From positions 9,020,001 through 9,084,000 of the forward strand of contig OU015666.1 of the NCBI GenBank assembly GCA_907165275.2: 64,000 nt of DNA. The letters are read 5' to 3'. Source of the stretch: Zygaena filipendulae. Its lineage: Eukaryota; Arthropoda; Insecta; Lepidoptera; Zygaenidae. Numbering within the stretch: position 1 is the first letter of the stretch; every line of letters begins with the position of its first letter. A program made the position numbers and the translations under genes. Positions 56,467 through 64,000 of the stretch are shown here, in pieces. The notes under the pieces were generated by a model. That model was given only the letters and a program-made list of their open reading frames with translations, had not been told where the DNA came from and did no database searches.

Positions 56467-56745
56467 TGTTAGCCACGAAGCCAGCCAGGGTGGCAAACAA
56501 TGAAACACTATGTATGAACCACCAACAAATAGATGTTTATTGTTACGGTCGGGATTTTAGCCTAAACAATCACATAAAACCAATTAGATTAAACTATAAA
56601 TTGGTAGCACTTCGATAGCTTGAAATAAAACTACGAAGTGCCATCTATTGCCATCTATCTTAATGACATCACCTTTCAGGCTTTCAGTTATTACAAAACT
56701 TCAATTAAACTAGGAAGTGCCCTCTACGCTTTATAACACCAAACA
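56467..56745 (-). repeat. BEL/Pao 3' LTR
   Basis: On the minus strand it begins TGTTTGGTGTTATAAAGCG and ends TGGCTAACA. Preceded on that strand by TGTCCTTGGTGGGCAGTA, a poor polypurine tract. Confidence 0.85.
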
Positions 56746-56975
56746 TACTGCCCACCAAGGACAATAGTTTCATTGTCCTTCATCAAGCAGGTTACTGCCC
56801 ACCATGACGTTATGTATACTCCTAACCTAAATACTCCTAACTAAATTTTGTTGTTGTTGTTAATTTTGTCCAATTTTGTAATTTGCCACTTCCGATTCAA
56901 AGCCAAGGCGAGCCATCAAATCTTCAGTCGCCAAACACTACTCGCGCTATACCGTCAGAGCCCGTATGTTTTCCG

Positions 56976-59120
56976 TTATAATTCCATATAACCATCTCGC
57001 CAGAAGTCCGTCCTTTTCAAGTTGCATATCTTGCAATTTTTCTTTAATAATTTCTTTATAACTTCTTTAAACTCTTCCTTTAACTTCCGATTTCTTCCAA
57101 ACCTTTTTTTTAATGACCAGTACCGCTTTATTGCTATTTGCTTGGAATTCCCGTTTTTGTTTTCAGGATTGTCTGTTAAAATTCTCTCTAGTTGTATTTC
57201 TGCTTCTAGTTCCCAGATTTTTTTTAAGATGCCCTGTTCATCTGCAACTGTATGCATCACTGTTAAATTTGACACTGGCGCTTGAGTCTCTACTAACCCT
57301 GATATCACCCATCCAAATGCTGTTGATTGAGCGACCAAGGCCTGTGACGCATCCTTGTAAATTCCCTCTTGTAGAACCCGTCCATATGTCTCCGCCCCTA
57401 ATAAAATATCTATTTTATTAGGAGTATGATACTCCGGATCCGCTAACGTGCATCTTGACGGCAACCACGTCAATTCAATTATCTTCTTACTAGGAAGAAG
57501 AGTGGTGATTGACGGCAATACATAAGCTTTAACTTGCACTTCCACCGCTGGGTTCACCTTTGATTTAAGTTCTAGCTGTACTACTGAGCTAGTATCTATC
57601 GTCTCACCTCCCCCAATGCCAGTTATCGGGTCTTGTGTTGGCTTTTTAGCCAAACGTAATAGCTGTACTGTAGCTTCAGTTATGAAGGAAGCTTGAGAGC
57701 CTTGATCTAACAGGGCTCTCACTGCAACATACTCTCCGCAATTCGCTTTAGCCTGCACCACAGCTGTTGCTAATAATACCGACTTACTCATCTTAACTAA
57801 GGCTGTATTGCTAGCCATCACTTCACCTGGATCATCCACTAACTCCTCTGGATCTCTGGCGGCCGTGGTGATATCTATGTTGGTCTCTGCTTCCTTCACA
57901 GCCCCACCCACTGTGGTATGTAGTAGCGAGTGATGGTGCCTTCTACATATCTTGCACTTGATCGGTAGCCTACAGTATCTTGCTGAATGATCATAACCTA
58001 AACAAGCATAACAAACCCCGTTATTTTGGACAAACTCCCTGCGCTTATCTACATCCAAATCCATGAATTTACCACAGAGATACATTTTGTGGTTTCCTGT
58101 CACACAAAACCTGCACTGCGAAGTCTGTTGAACTTCATCTGTAGTTGCGTGAAACGTACGAGGTCTGACGTGGACTTGACTCTGCTTTGCAAATGCGTTC
58201 GACCTTTGCTCTATAAATTCCAAGGCTCTGAATCGATTCGTTATAAATGTCTTAAATTGTACAAAACTTGGCAAATCCTCTACAATATCGCTCGTTACAT
58301 GAAGTTCCCATTGCTTGCGGGTCTCAGGATCTAGCTTTAAACTAAGTATATGTATCACTAATATATCCCATGTTTTCGTATCAACCCCTATTGCCGAGAG
58401 AGCGTTTAAACATTCTGATGATGTATCAATTAATCCTTTCAGGTACGAGGCGGACTCAGTTACCGCATGGCGTTGACTTAGTAGTCTTTGAATAATGTTA
58501 TGCGACATATATTTCTTATTATCGTACCTGTCGCTTAACAGTTCCCAACATCGTATATAATTATCTCCCGCTATCGGAATATGGCGCAATAACTGTTCCG
58601 CTTCCCCTGAAAGGTACCCTTTCAAATAATTTAATTTTTGTACATTGTCAAGCGAATCGTTTCCATCTACTAAGGACTTAAATAAATCGCGAAATGTAAT
58701 CCATTCCGTGTACCTACCGGAAAACATAGGAATATGTATTTTTGGTAGTTTCACCAAACTTCTAGGTTGGCTTGTGCCTGGATCTGACCGACCTGAGGTA
58801 TTATGATAACCAACTTGATCCATTTCGTCAAATTCATTTAACCTTTTTTTTAAAATACATTTATAATTTATATAGTTTTCCTCTGTCATATCATAAGTTT
58901 CTTTTTTTACATAATCGGTTTCCTTCAAATCAATCGGTCTGACCGAATGAATTAACTCCTTATGCCCAATTGAAAAATCCTCCCACACTTTTTCCAATGC
59001 TTCTAATTTACTTTCACAATACTCTTTAGTAATACGATCTTTAGGCGATTTTTTGTAATTAACATAAGCTTTGTTAATCCGCTCAGCAGAATCTGCTTGA
59101 AAATATAACAAAGAATCCAT
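56976..59120 (-). CDS. BEL/Pao Gag-protease polyprotein (714 aa, pol deleted)
   Basis: It encodes the structural Gag and an aspartic protease for particle assembly and maturation in the cytoplasm. The start is the first ATG of the open frame (MDSLLYFQADSAERINKAYV). Residues 1-100 are charged and helical. Residues 125-300 are the BEL/Pao Gag core (LPKIHIPMFSGRYTEWITFR, LNYLKGYLSGEAEQLLRHIP). Zinc knuckles are C336-C339-H344-C349 and C370-C373-H378-C383, both CX2CX4HX4C, plus C389-C392 with trailing His. The protease holds the catalytic motif ALLDQGSQASFI (about 469-480) and the later DILLGAETYG (571-580). After residue 630 the text reads ILKKIWELEAE, where full elements enter the RT region, then KRYWSLKKRFGRNRKLKEEF, and stops at 714: a junction left by the deletion. 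The frame has no internal stop, so Gag-protease may still be made. Confidence 0.9.
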   Translation of the reverse strand: MDSLLYFQADSAERINKAYVNYKKSPKDRITKEYCESKLEALEKVWEDFSIGHKELIHSVRPIDLKETDYVKKETYDMTEENYINYKCILKKRLNEFDEMDQVGYHNTSGRSDPGTSQPRSLVKLPKIHIPMFSGRYTEWITFRDLFKSLVDGNDSLDNVQKLNYLKGYLSGEAEQLLRHIPIAGDNYIRCWELLSDRYDNKKYMSHNIIQRLLSQRHAVTESASYLKGLIDTSSECLNALSAIGVDTKTWDILVIHILSLKLDPETRKQWELHVTSDIVEDLPSFVQFKTFITNRFRALEFIEQRSNAFAKQSQVHVRPRTFHATTDEVQQTSQCRFCVTGNHKMYLCGKFMDLDVDKRREFVQNNGVCYACLGYDHSARYCRLPIKCKICRRHHHSLLHTTVGGAVKEAETNIDITTAARDPEELVDDPGEVMASNTALVKMSKSVLLATAVVQAKANCGEYVAVRALLDQGSQASFITEATVQLLRLAKKPTQDPITGIGGGETIDTSSVVQLELKSKVNPAVEVQVKAYVLPSITTLLPSKKIIELTWLPSRCTLADPEYHTPNKIDILLGAETYGRVLQEGIYKDASQALVAQSTAFGWVISGLVETQAPVSNLTVMHTVADEQGILKKIWELEAEIQLERILTDNPENKNGNSKQIAIKRYWSLKKRFGRNRKLKEEFKEVIKKLLKKNCKICNLKRTDFWRDGYMEL

Positions 59121-59903
59121 TGTTACTAATTTAATAGAAAGCTACTCTAAAACTTAACAAATTATATAACAACACAAGCCAAATATAATAAATCCTAAAC
59201 TTCCTATCAGTACCTAGCTCCTCCAGCTAGTTTGCTGGACTCTAAAGTAAAATACAATTGAAACATATACAACAACACAACAAAAAGTTCAATAATAATT
59301 CAATACAATCCAATCATAAACACCTACCATATCAATTTTTTTTTTTAATTTACAGTTAAAGAAAGTAACACACCTAAGTCCTAAGTCCTACCTCAATAAT
59401 GTTTCAAAAATTTTCTAAGTGTTTTGAAACAACTATCGGAGTAAAATCGGGCATAGGTTCCCCGTCTTAACCAATTTCTTAAAATTATTCTAAGTCTACA
59501 CAACACTAAGTAAATATAATTAAATTTTCTAAGTTACTATTCTCTATGAAATAAAGTCCAATTTTCTTCTCACTTGACCACCTTCTCTCACTAGTCACTA
59601 CATAAACAATAAGAGTACTCACAATTGATTGACACTTCACTCACACATGCAGTCCCGTAATACCCGTCGACGACCGTCTTCTTCAACCCTCTCCTGTGCT
59701 GACTTCTTACCACCTTGTTCTTCCACTCCTCGCACCTTCCTGATAGGGCTCCTTAGCTTCTCGGGCTCCGCCTTTGTAGACCGATCAGATTCCCGACTGA
59801 TCCCAGTCTACCGCGTCACGCACCAAACAGCGATCCACTGCCCTTTTTGTGCGGGAGGGTTCAACAGTTCCCTTACCAAGTACTACCCTTAATCACCATT
59901 GCT
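59121..59903 (-). other. BEL/Pao 5' leader
   Basis: The 780-nt untranslated region between primer site and gag. No ORF of interest in sense. A packaging signal would be expected here but cannot be recognised by eye. Confidence 0.5.
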
Positions 59904-59921
59904 ATCCGGCTCGAAGGACCA
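59904..59921 (-). promoter_or_regulatory. Primer-binding site, tRNA-Tyr
   Basis: The minus strand reads TGGTCCTTCGAGCCGGAT two nt after the 5' LTR. Its complement ATCCGGCTCGAAGGACCA is the 3' end plus CCA of insect tRNA-Tyr as I know it (acceptor CCTTCGA at the 5' end pairs with TCGAAGG). Confidence 0.8.
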
Positions 59922-59923
59922 AA

Positions 59924-60202
59924 TGTTAGCCACGAAGCCAGCCAGGGTGGCAAACAATGAAACACTATGTATGAACCACCAACAAATAGATGTTTATTGT
60001 TACGGTCGGGATTTTAGCCTAAACAATCACATAAAACCAATTAGATTAAACTATAAATTGGTAGCACTTCGATAGCTTGAAATAAAACTACGAAGTGCCA
60101 TCTATTGCCATCTATCTTAATGACATCACCTTTCAGGCTTTCAGTTATTACAAAACTTCAATTAAACTAGGAAGTGCCCTCTACGCTTTATAACACCAAA
60201 CA
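59924..60202 (-). repeat. BEL/Pao 5' LTR
   Basis: Reads the same as the 3' LTR over its whole 279 bp. On the minus strand it supplies the promoter; TTATAAAGCG lies close to its start, too early to be a certain TATA box. Confidence 0.85.
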
Positions 60203-60379
60203 GTGCTAGTGTCAAGCAATTAATGTAGATGAGACGAGGGCCACAGGTCGACGCTTGTTGTGACTTGTGACTGCCGAGTTTTGTTTACTTGCGTGAGTAG
60301 GTAGGTAGGTACATTTCATTTTGTTATTATCGAGTAATTACTTATTTTTCTAACTGATGATAGGTTATTTTGCACAATC

Positions 60380-60575
60380 CCTACTAATATTAAAAACCCG
60401 AAAGTAATTCTGTCTGTCTGACTGTGTGTTACGCTTTCACGTCTTAACGGCTCAACCGGATCATCATTATGAAATTTTGTACACACGTTGTCAGAGGTAC
60501 AGAGAAAGACGGATACTTTTATCACAGGATACCCGCGGGAACTCTGAAATTAACGCCAGTGAAAGTACACGATGT
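60380..60575 (-). repeat. SINE-like repeat copy
   Basis: On the minus strand it contains TTTCACTGGCGTTAATTTCA, GAGTTCCCGCGGGTATCC and the tail GTTTTTAATATTAGTAGG. The head is truncated. Confidence 0.6.
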
Positions 60576-60599
60576 CTCAGGTACAGAAAAGGACATACT

Positions 60600-60700
60600 T
60601 ACCTACATAGAATATCCGGTGGTCGGATATACAGCGCTCCGGCCTCGTAGCTTGCCGAATATCTGGTATCCGGTATCCGGCCAAACCACTATTCGTTTCA
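60600..60700. repeat. ATATCCGG-rich repeat scrap
   Basis: GAATATCCGGTGGTCGGATA, GAATATCTGGTATCCGGTAT and CCGGCCAAACCAC: several inverted and direct copies of ATCCGG within 100 bp. Origin unknown. Confidence 0.45.
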
Positions 60701-60767
60701 TCTCTAGTTATTAGTTTCAGCGAAATAATAAAAGTAAAGATTAGGGGTGGAATACTTTGAAATGAGA

Positions 60768-61180
60768 TTTAAAAAACCGGCCAAGTTCAAGAGTTACGTA
60801 CGAAACAGCAAGAAAATCACGTCTGTTGTATGGGAGCCCCCCTTAAACATATGTTTTATTTTAATATAATTATTTATTTTGAAAGTGAATATTCTGTAAG
60901 CATTTCAAGCATCTATCTATTGCCGTTAAATATCGAGCAAAAAAAAGCAAAAAAAAAATACGTTTGTTGTATGGTAGCCCCTTAAATATTTATTTTATTC
61001 TGTTTTTTACTATATTATGTTTTTATAGCGGCAACAGAAATACATCATGTGTGAAAATTTTAACTGTCTAACTATCACGGTTCATAAGATACAGCCTGGT
61101 GACAGACGCTCAGACGGATGGACGGACTGAAAGCGAAGTCTAGTAATAGGGTCCCGTTTTATCCTTTGGATATGCATGAA
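60768..61180 (+). repeat. Widespread insect dispersed repeat (AAACCGGCCAAG ... ACAGCCTGGTGACAGACG)
   Basis: It begins AAACCGGCCAAGTTCAAGAG and contains GTTGTATGGGAGCCCCCC and GATACAGCCTGGTGACAGAC, then TAGGGTCCCGTTTTATCCTT. This long repeat is common in lepidopteran genomes. The copy has an internal near-duplication around CGTTTGTTGTATGGTAGCCC. Confidence 0.65.
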
Positions 61181-61192
61181 CCCTTTGCACTT

Positions 61193-61312
61193 GACTAAGT
61201 GACAGAAAGTCACGTCGACAAAAAGTCATAATCGGCGGCGGGCCTCAGTATATAGTTTTGACTAAGTGACAGAAAGTCACGTCGACAAAAAGTCACAATC
61301 AGCGGCGGGCCT
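61193..61312 (+). repeat. Tandem duplication with 66-bp spacing
   Basis: GACTAAGTGACAGAAAGTCA, CGTCGACAAAAAGTCA and GCGGCGGGCCT occur twice with only a few changes. Each unit also contains the inverted pair TGACAGAAAGTCA. Confidence 0.8.
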
Positions 61313-61366
61313 AAAAACGGCGGACATAAGTGTCTGCTGGGGTATCATTGGATAAATGGGTAAAGA

Positions 61367-61682
61367 GGACTAATTTTTTTTTTTAGTCCGTCTTGTAGAT
61401 TTATAAAAAATATTGGACACGTATTTTTATTTTTTTACGCAATCAAAAAATAACGGCGATACATTGAGTTGAAATTTCGCGTGACGTCACTTGACGGACA
61501 GTTTGTATGGCGATTTTAGCGGTTAGTGACGTCACCAGCCCCCACCCTAAACTTTAATGCACTTTATATCTGTATATTTTCATTTATTTTATAAAGCAAA
61601 AATACGTGTCTATTGTTTTTTTATTTTCTAACTGACGGACTAATTAGAATTTTGATTTTCAAATGTAGTCAACATCCTCATT
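61367..61682 (-). mobile_element. CRE-bearing MITE, copy 4 (inverted)
   Basis: From GGACTAATTTTTT to GTAGTCAACATCCTCATT. Both TGACGTCA octamers are intact (GCGTGACGTCACTTG and TAGTGACGTCACCAG). The left terminal repeat is truncated. Confidence 0.75.
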
Positions 61683-62857
61683 ATTGTAGTGTAAGATTGA
61701 ACTATTCAAACGACTATCGCCATGACATCTTTTTATTTCACAACTTGACACTTGCTACTCGCTCTCACTACCTCGCTCGCTCATTCGTCTCTTTCTTACA
61801 TATTTTTTACCTTACATGCCCTCTGAAATTAATAAAATTTTAATTAATTTACAATTTTTTTTATTTCACATTCATAAACCTTACAGTAGTGTTGCTATAT
61901 TATAGTATTTATAGTAAGTAATGCCTATACCTAATGCCTATACTTGTAAAGTTAAAAAATAGTATCCGCCTTTGGCTTTTAAATTATATGGGGCAAAATT
62001 GAGCTGGCATGTAGGTACCTACATATATAAGTAATTTAAAAAAACTTACTTTCAAAGAAAATCTTTTTGATAATATGATTTGTAGTAGGTATACCGTATC
62101 ACGTAGTTTTTGAAATGGGATATTTATTTTAATCGGATATAAAATACCTATATTTATATAGAATATTAAAAACAAATCATTAATTAATAACTTTCAGTTT
62201 ATGGTTGTCGTAGAACATTCTACTTCGGCACCTTTCACTGTGCGTGGGCGACAGGCACTTAGCCGATTTTTTCTTATTGTAAAAAAAAGAAAATGTTCTG
62301 AATACTCTTTGTTCTTCAGTTGAATTTTCATTTACTTTAGTTTTTACAAAAATACAAATTCAATAAAGTTTTCACTGGTTTTCACCCTAACAGTTACGTG
62401 TATTTCGACCATTTGCCCAAATAATTATATTAAGAGAGTTGTTCAGGAGGGCTTTCAGACTCTGCTATATTATGTCTTCGGCGTGGTAAGAAATATCATA
62501 AAACGTTAATGTAATGAAAAAGTACCACAAAGAGTAAAAGATCTTTCAAGTTTCAGTAAACATCCATCGAAGTAACAACAATATAATATGTTTTATGTAA
62601 CGTTTCATTTTATCTTTTTGGGATTTAATATCCACGCTCTCGTGTTGGTTTTAGCGGGAAGTAATTAACCCCCTTTACAATGTTATAAAGATTACATACA
62701 TATTTATACATACATATCAGTATTATGTCTACTTAATAACATATGAAAAATGCACAATTTAATAAAAAGATTCACTAAATAGGACTGTAACAAAATAAGT
62801 TTATTCCAAATGAAACTGAAGGACTGATGAAAAAGGTAGAGACGAGAATATATTTTG
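61683..62857. other. AT-rich non-coding stretch
   Basis: No gene, RNA or recognised repeat. A 63-codon minus-strand ORF near 61984-62175 shows no motif. Confidence 0.35.
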
Positions 62858-63090
62858 TACTAACTGTTCCCCGCGGTTTCACCCGCGGTAATTTCGGAGA
62901 CCCCGTGGGAATTCCGGGACAAAAGTACCCTATATTGTTTTCTGTAAGTACCAAAAAAATACCCTTATGTCCTTCTCTGTGCCCCTAACAATGTGTGTGC
63001 GCATGATGATCGGTTGAGCTACTAGGCGTGAAAGCGTGACAGACAGACAGACGACAGAGTCACTTTCGGATTTATAATATTAGTATGGAT
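62858..63090 (+). repeat. SINE-like repeat copy with internal duplication
   Basis: Starts ACTAACTGTTCCCCGCGG, ends TTTATAATATTAGTATGGAT. The GTACCCTAT/CTTCTCTGTNCCCC part is partly doubled (AGTACCCTATATTGTTTTCT then AATACCCTTATGTCC). Confidence 0.7.
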
Positions 63091-63983
63091 ACGTACTTAC
63101 TAGAGAAAGGTGTTCCAAAGCAGCACGGATCCTGTATCTGATGTGCTGCTTTCGTTTTGAATAGTTATAGGTGTATAGGTAAATCATAAAAGTTACCACC
63201 GGGCACCTATGACTTCATGTTCTATTTAAAAAAAAATCTAATTTACACTTCATCACTTAACAATTAATTAAGTGATATTATAATACTTTATGTTTATAGG
63301 GTTGGGTTTTAAAATAATGTCGGAATAAGGACCAATCTTTATACCTACCTAATATAACCAAGAAAGAACAGTAAAATTGTAGTCTCTTTGTACAATATAG
63401 AATTTTATCAGTAAATTCGATAAGTACATCTTTTTCTGTACCTATCTCTCCTAACTTAAATAACCCAACGGTTAGTAGAAATGATTAAGTATAGACTAAA
63501 CTCAAAATAGTGACTGAATCAAGATGAAAAGAAGGCAAATTACGTACTTATTTCTCATCGATGTTTATGCACAAACAATTTTAGTAATTCCTTGGGTAGG
63601 AAGAATACTATAACTCTGAGCTATAAGAAATAAAATATTGGTGGTCACGCATTGATATAGACAATATAGAGACTGCGGCAGTGTGAGGAAGGTCAGAGGT
63701 AAATGATGTTGTGGCGGCAAAGTAGTTATGTCGCACACACAGCCTCGATGTGTCCCCGTAATTACAAAGAGATTCCTACACCCACCTTCTTCAAACCTCA
63801 AATTGCCACACACATTTTGTTTATTAGACCACTGGTCATTTCGCTCAGGTTGTAGGTACTCATCATTAAATTTTATTGCCATGATTTCTAAGCTTGCAGG
63901 ATCCTTATTTACTATGACTACCAATATTCCTTGCTCATAACGCGCGTCCCAAAAACAATCATTAACGATGCCAAAATATTAGA
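63091..63983. other. Non-coding stretch, right part related to 55104-55750
   Basis: 63890-63980 (TCATAACGCGCGTCCCAAAA) is related to the inner inverted repeat of the 54787-55882 element. A 119-codon minus-strand ORF at 63565-63924 overlaps this repeat DNA and shows no known domain, so I do not call a gene. Confidence 0.4.
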
Positions 63984-64000
63984 AACTAGCTGTTCCCCGC
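63984..64000 (+). repeat. Head of another SINE-like repeat, cut by the window end
   Basis: ACTAGCTGTTCCCCGC is the canonical start of the family. The rest lies beyond the window. Confidence 0.7.

Larger units (their letters stand above)
56467..60202 (-). mobile_element. BEL/Pao LTR retrotransposon, internally deleted
   Basis: Two 279-bp LTRs (56467-56745 and 59924-60202) that I read as identical, bounded TGTTAG and CAAACA, are flanked by the 5-bp duplication GTGCT (56462-56466 and 60203-60207). A 5-bp duplication, a gag with three CCHC-like knuckles and a DQG-type protease identify BEL/Pao. Total length is 3.7 kb, against 6-8 kb for complete members of this superfamily; RT, RNase H and integrase are gone. 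Identical LTRs imply a recent insertion, presumably mobilised in trans. Confidence 0.9.

Noticed and set aside
57022..58334. Plus-strand ORFs across the BEL/Pao gag region
   Set aside because: They are antisense shadows of the Gag-protease frame.
63565..63924. 119-codon minus-strand ORF as a gene
   Set aside because: It overlaps repeat sequence shared with 55104-55750, has no recognisable domain and an open antisense frame.
1..64000. CRISPR arrays, bacterial operons, rRNA genes
   Set aside because: The tandem repeats found (17 bp, 68 bp, 117 bp) lack unique spacers; no ribosome-binding sites or operon structure and no rRNA-like sequence were seen. The DNA is eukaryotic.

Overview
The window looks like repeat-dominated intergenic or intronic DNA from a moth or butterfly. 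Evidence: AT-rich sequence full of TACCTACC-type runs, more than two dozen copies of the lepidopteran SINE-like repeat that opens ACTAGCTGTNCCCCGCGG and ends near TTTATAATATTAGTAGGAT, the dispersed motif TGGAAGACGTCCACTG, a tRNA-derived SINE, BEL/Pao and non-LTR retrotransposons, and many hAT/Tigger-type non-autonomous elements. The Lepidoptera assignment is inferred from these repeats. I found no complete host protein-coding gene. Host-like signals are a probable promoter with a non-coding first exon (8352-8572, +), a first exon of a THAP zinc-finger protein (28089-28169, +), a degenerate orphan THAP second exon (9287-9464, -), and two unidentified ORFs (32401-32778 and 53436-53681, +).

Layout. 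1-8300: two hAT-type elements with 8-bp target duplications, SINE-like copies, a CRE-bearing MITE and foldback elements. 8300-18300: promoter/exon, THAP relic, MITEs, an RTE-type LINE scrap. 18430-20480: a 5'-truncated non-LTR retrotransposon split by a tRNA-SINE just before its YADD motif. 20500-28000: SINE-like copies, a Tigger-like element, a BEL/Pao end with a tRNA-Tyr primer site. 28089-30091: THAP exon followed by a 1.6-kb TIR element. 30100-36450: mostly non-coding, with a GC-rich unidentified block and a 17-bp minisatellite.

The main find is at 36448-52332: a palindrome of about 15.9 kb. It resolves exactly into two related, essentially non-coding, LTR-flanked elements. Element L (minus strand, 7.66 kb, 236-bp LTRs, target duplication ATAT) was entered inside its own 5' LTR by element R (plus strand, 8.22 kb, 215-bp LTRs, target duplication AGAG). 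Each LTR pair is identical within its element but differs between elements. Both carry the same internal cargo: an exon-like ORF, tandem repeats, a 68-bp minisatellite and an antisense LINE tail. I do not recognise the family; it has no pol gene, no ordinary primer-binding site and no clear polypurine tract, so it resembles a LARD (large retrotransposon derivative).

52333-64000: an unidentified ORF, nested inverted repeats, and a young internally deleted BEL/Pao element (56467-60202, minus strand) with identical 279-bp LTRs, a GTGCT target duplication, a tRNA-Tyr primer site and an intact gag-protease ORF but no reverse transcriptase, RNase H or integrase. More dispersed repeats follow to the window end.
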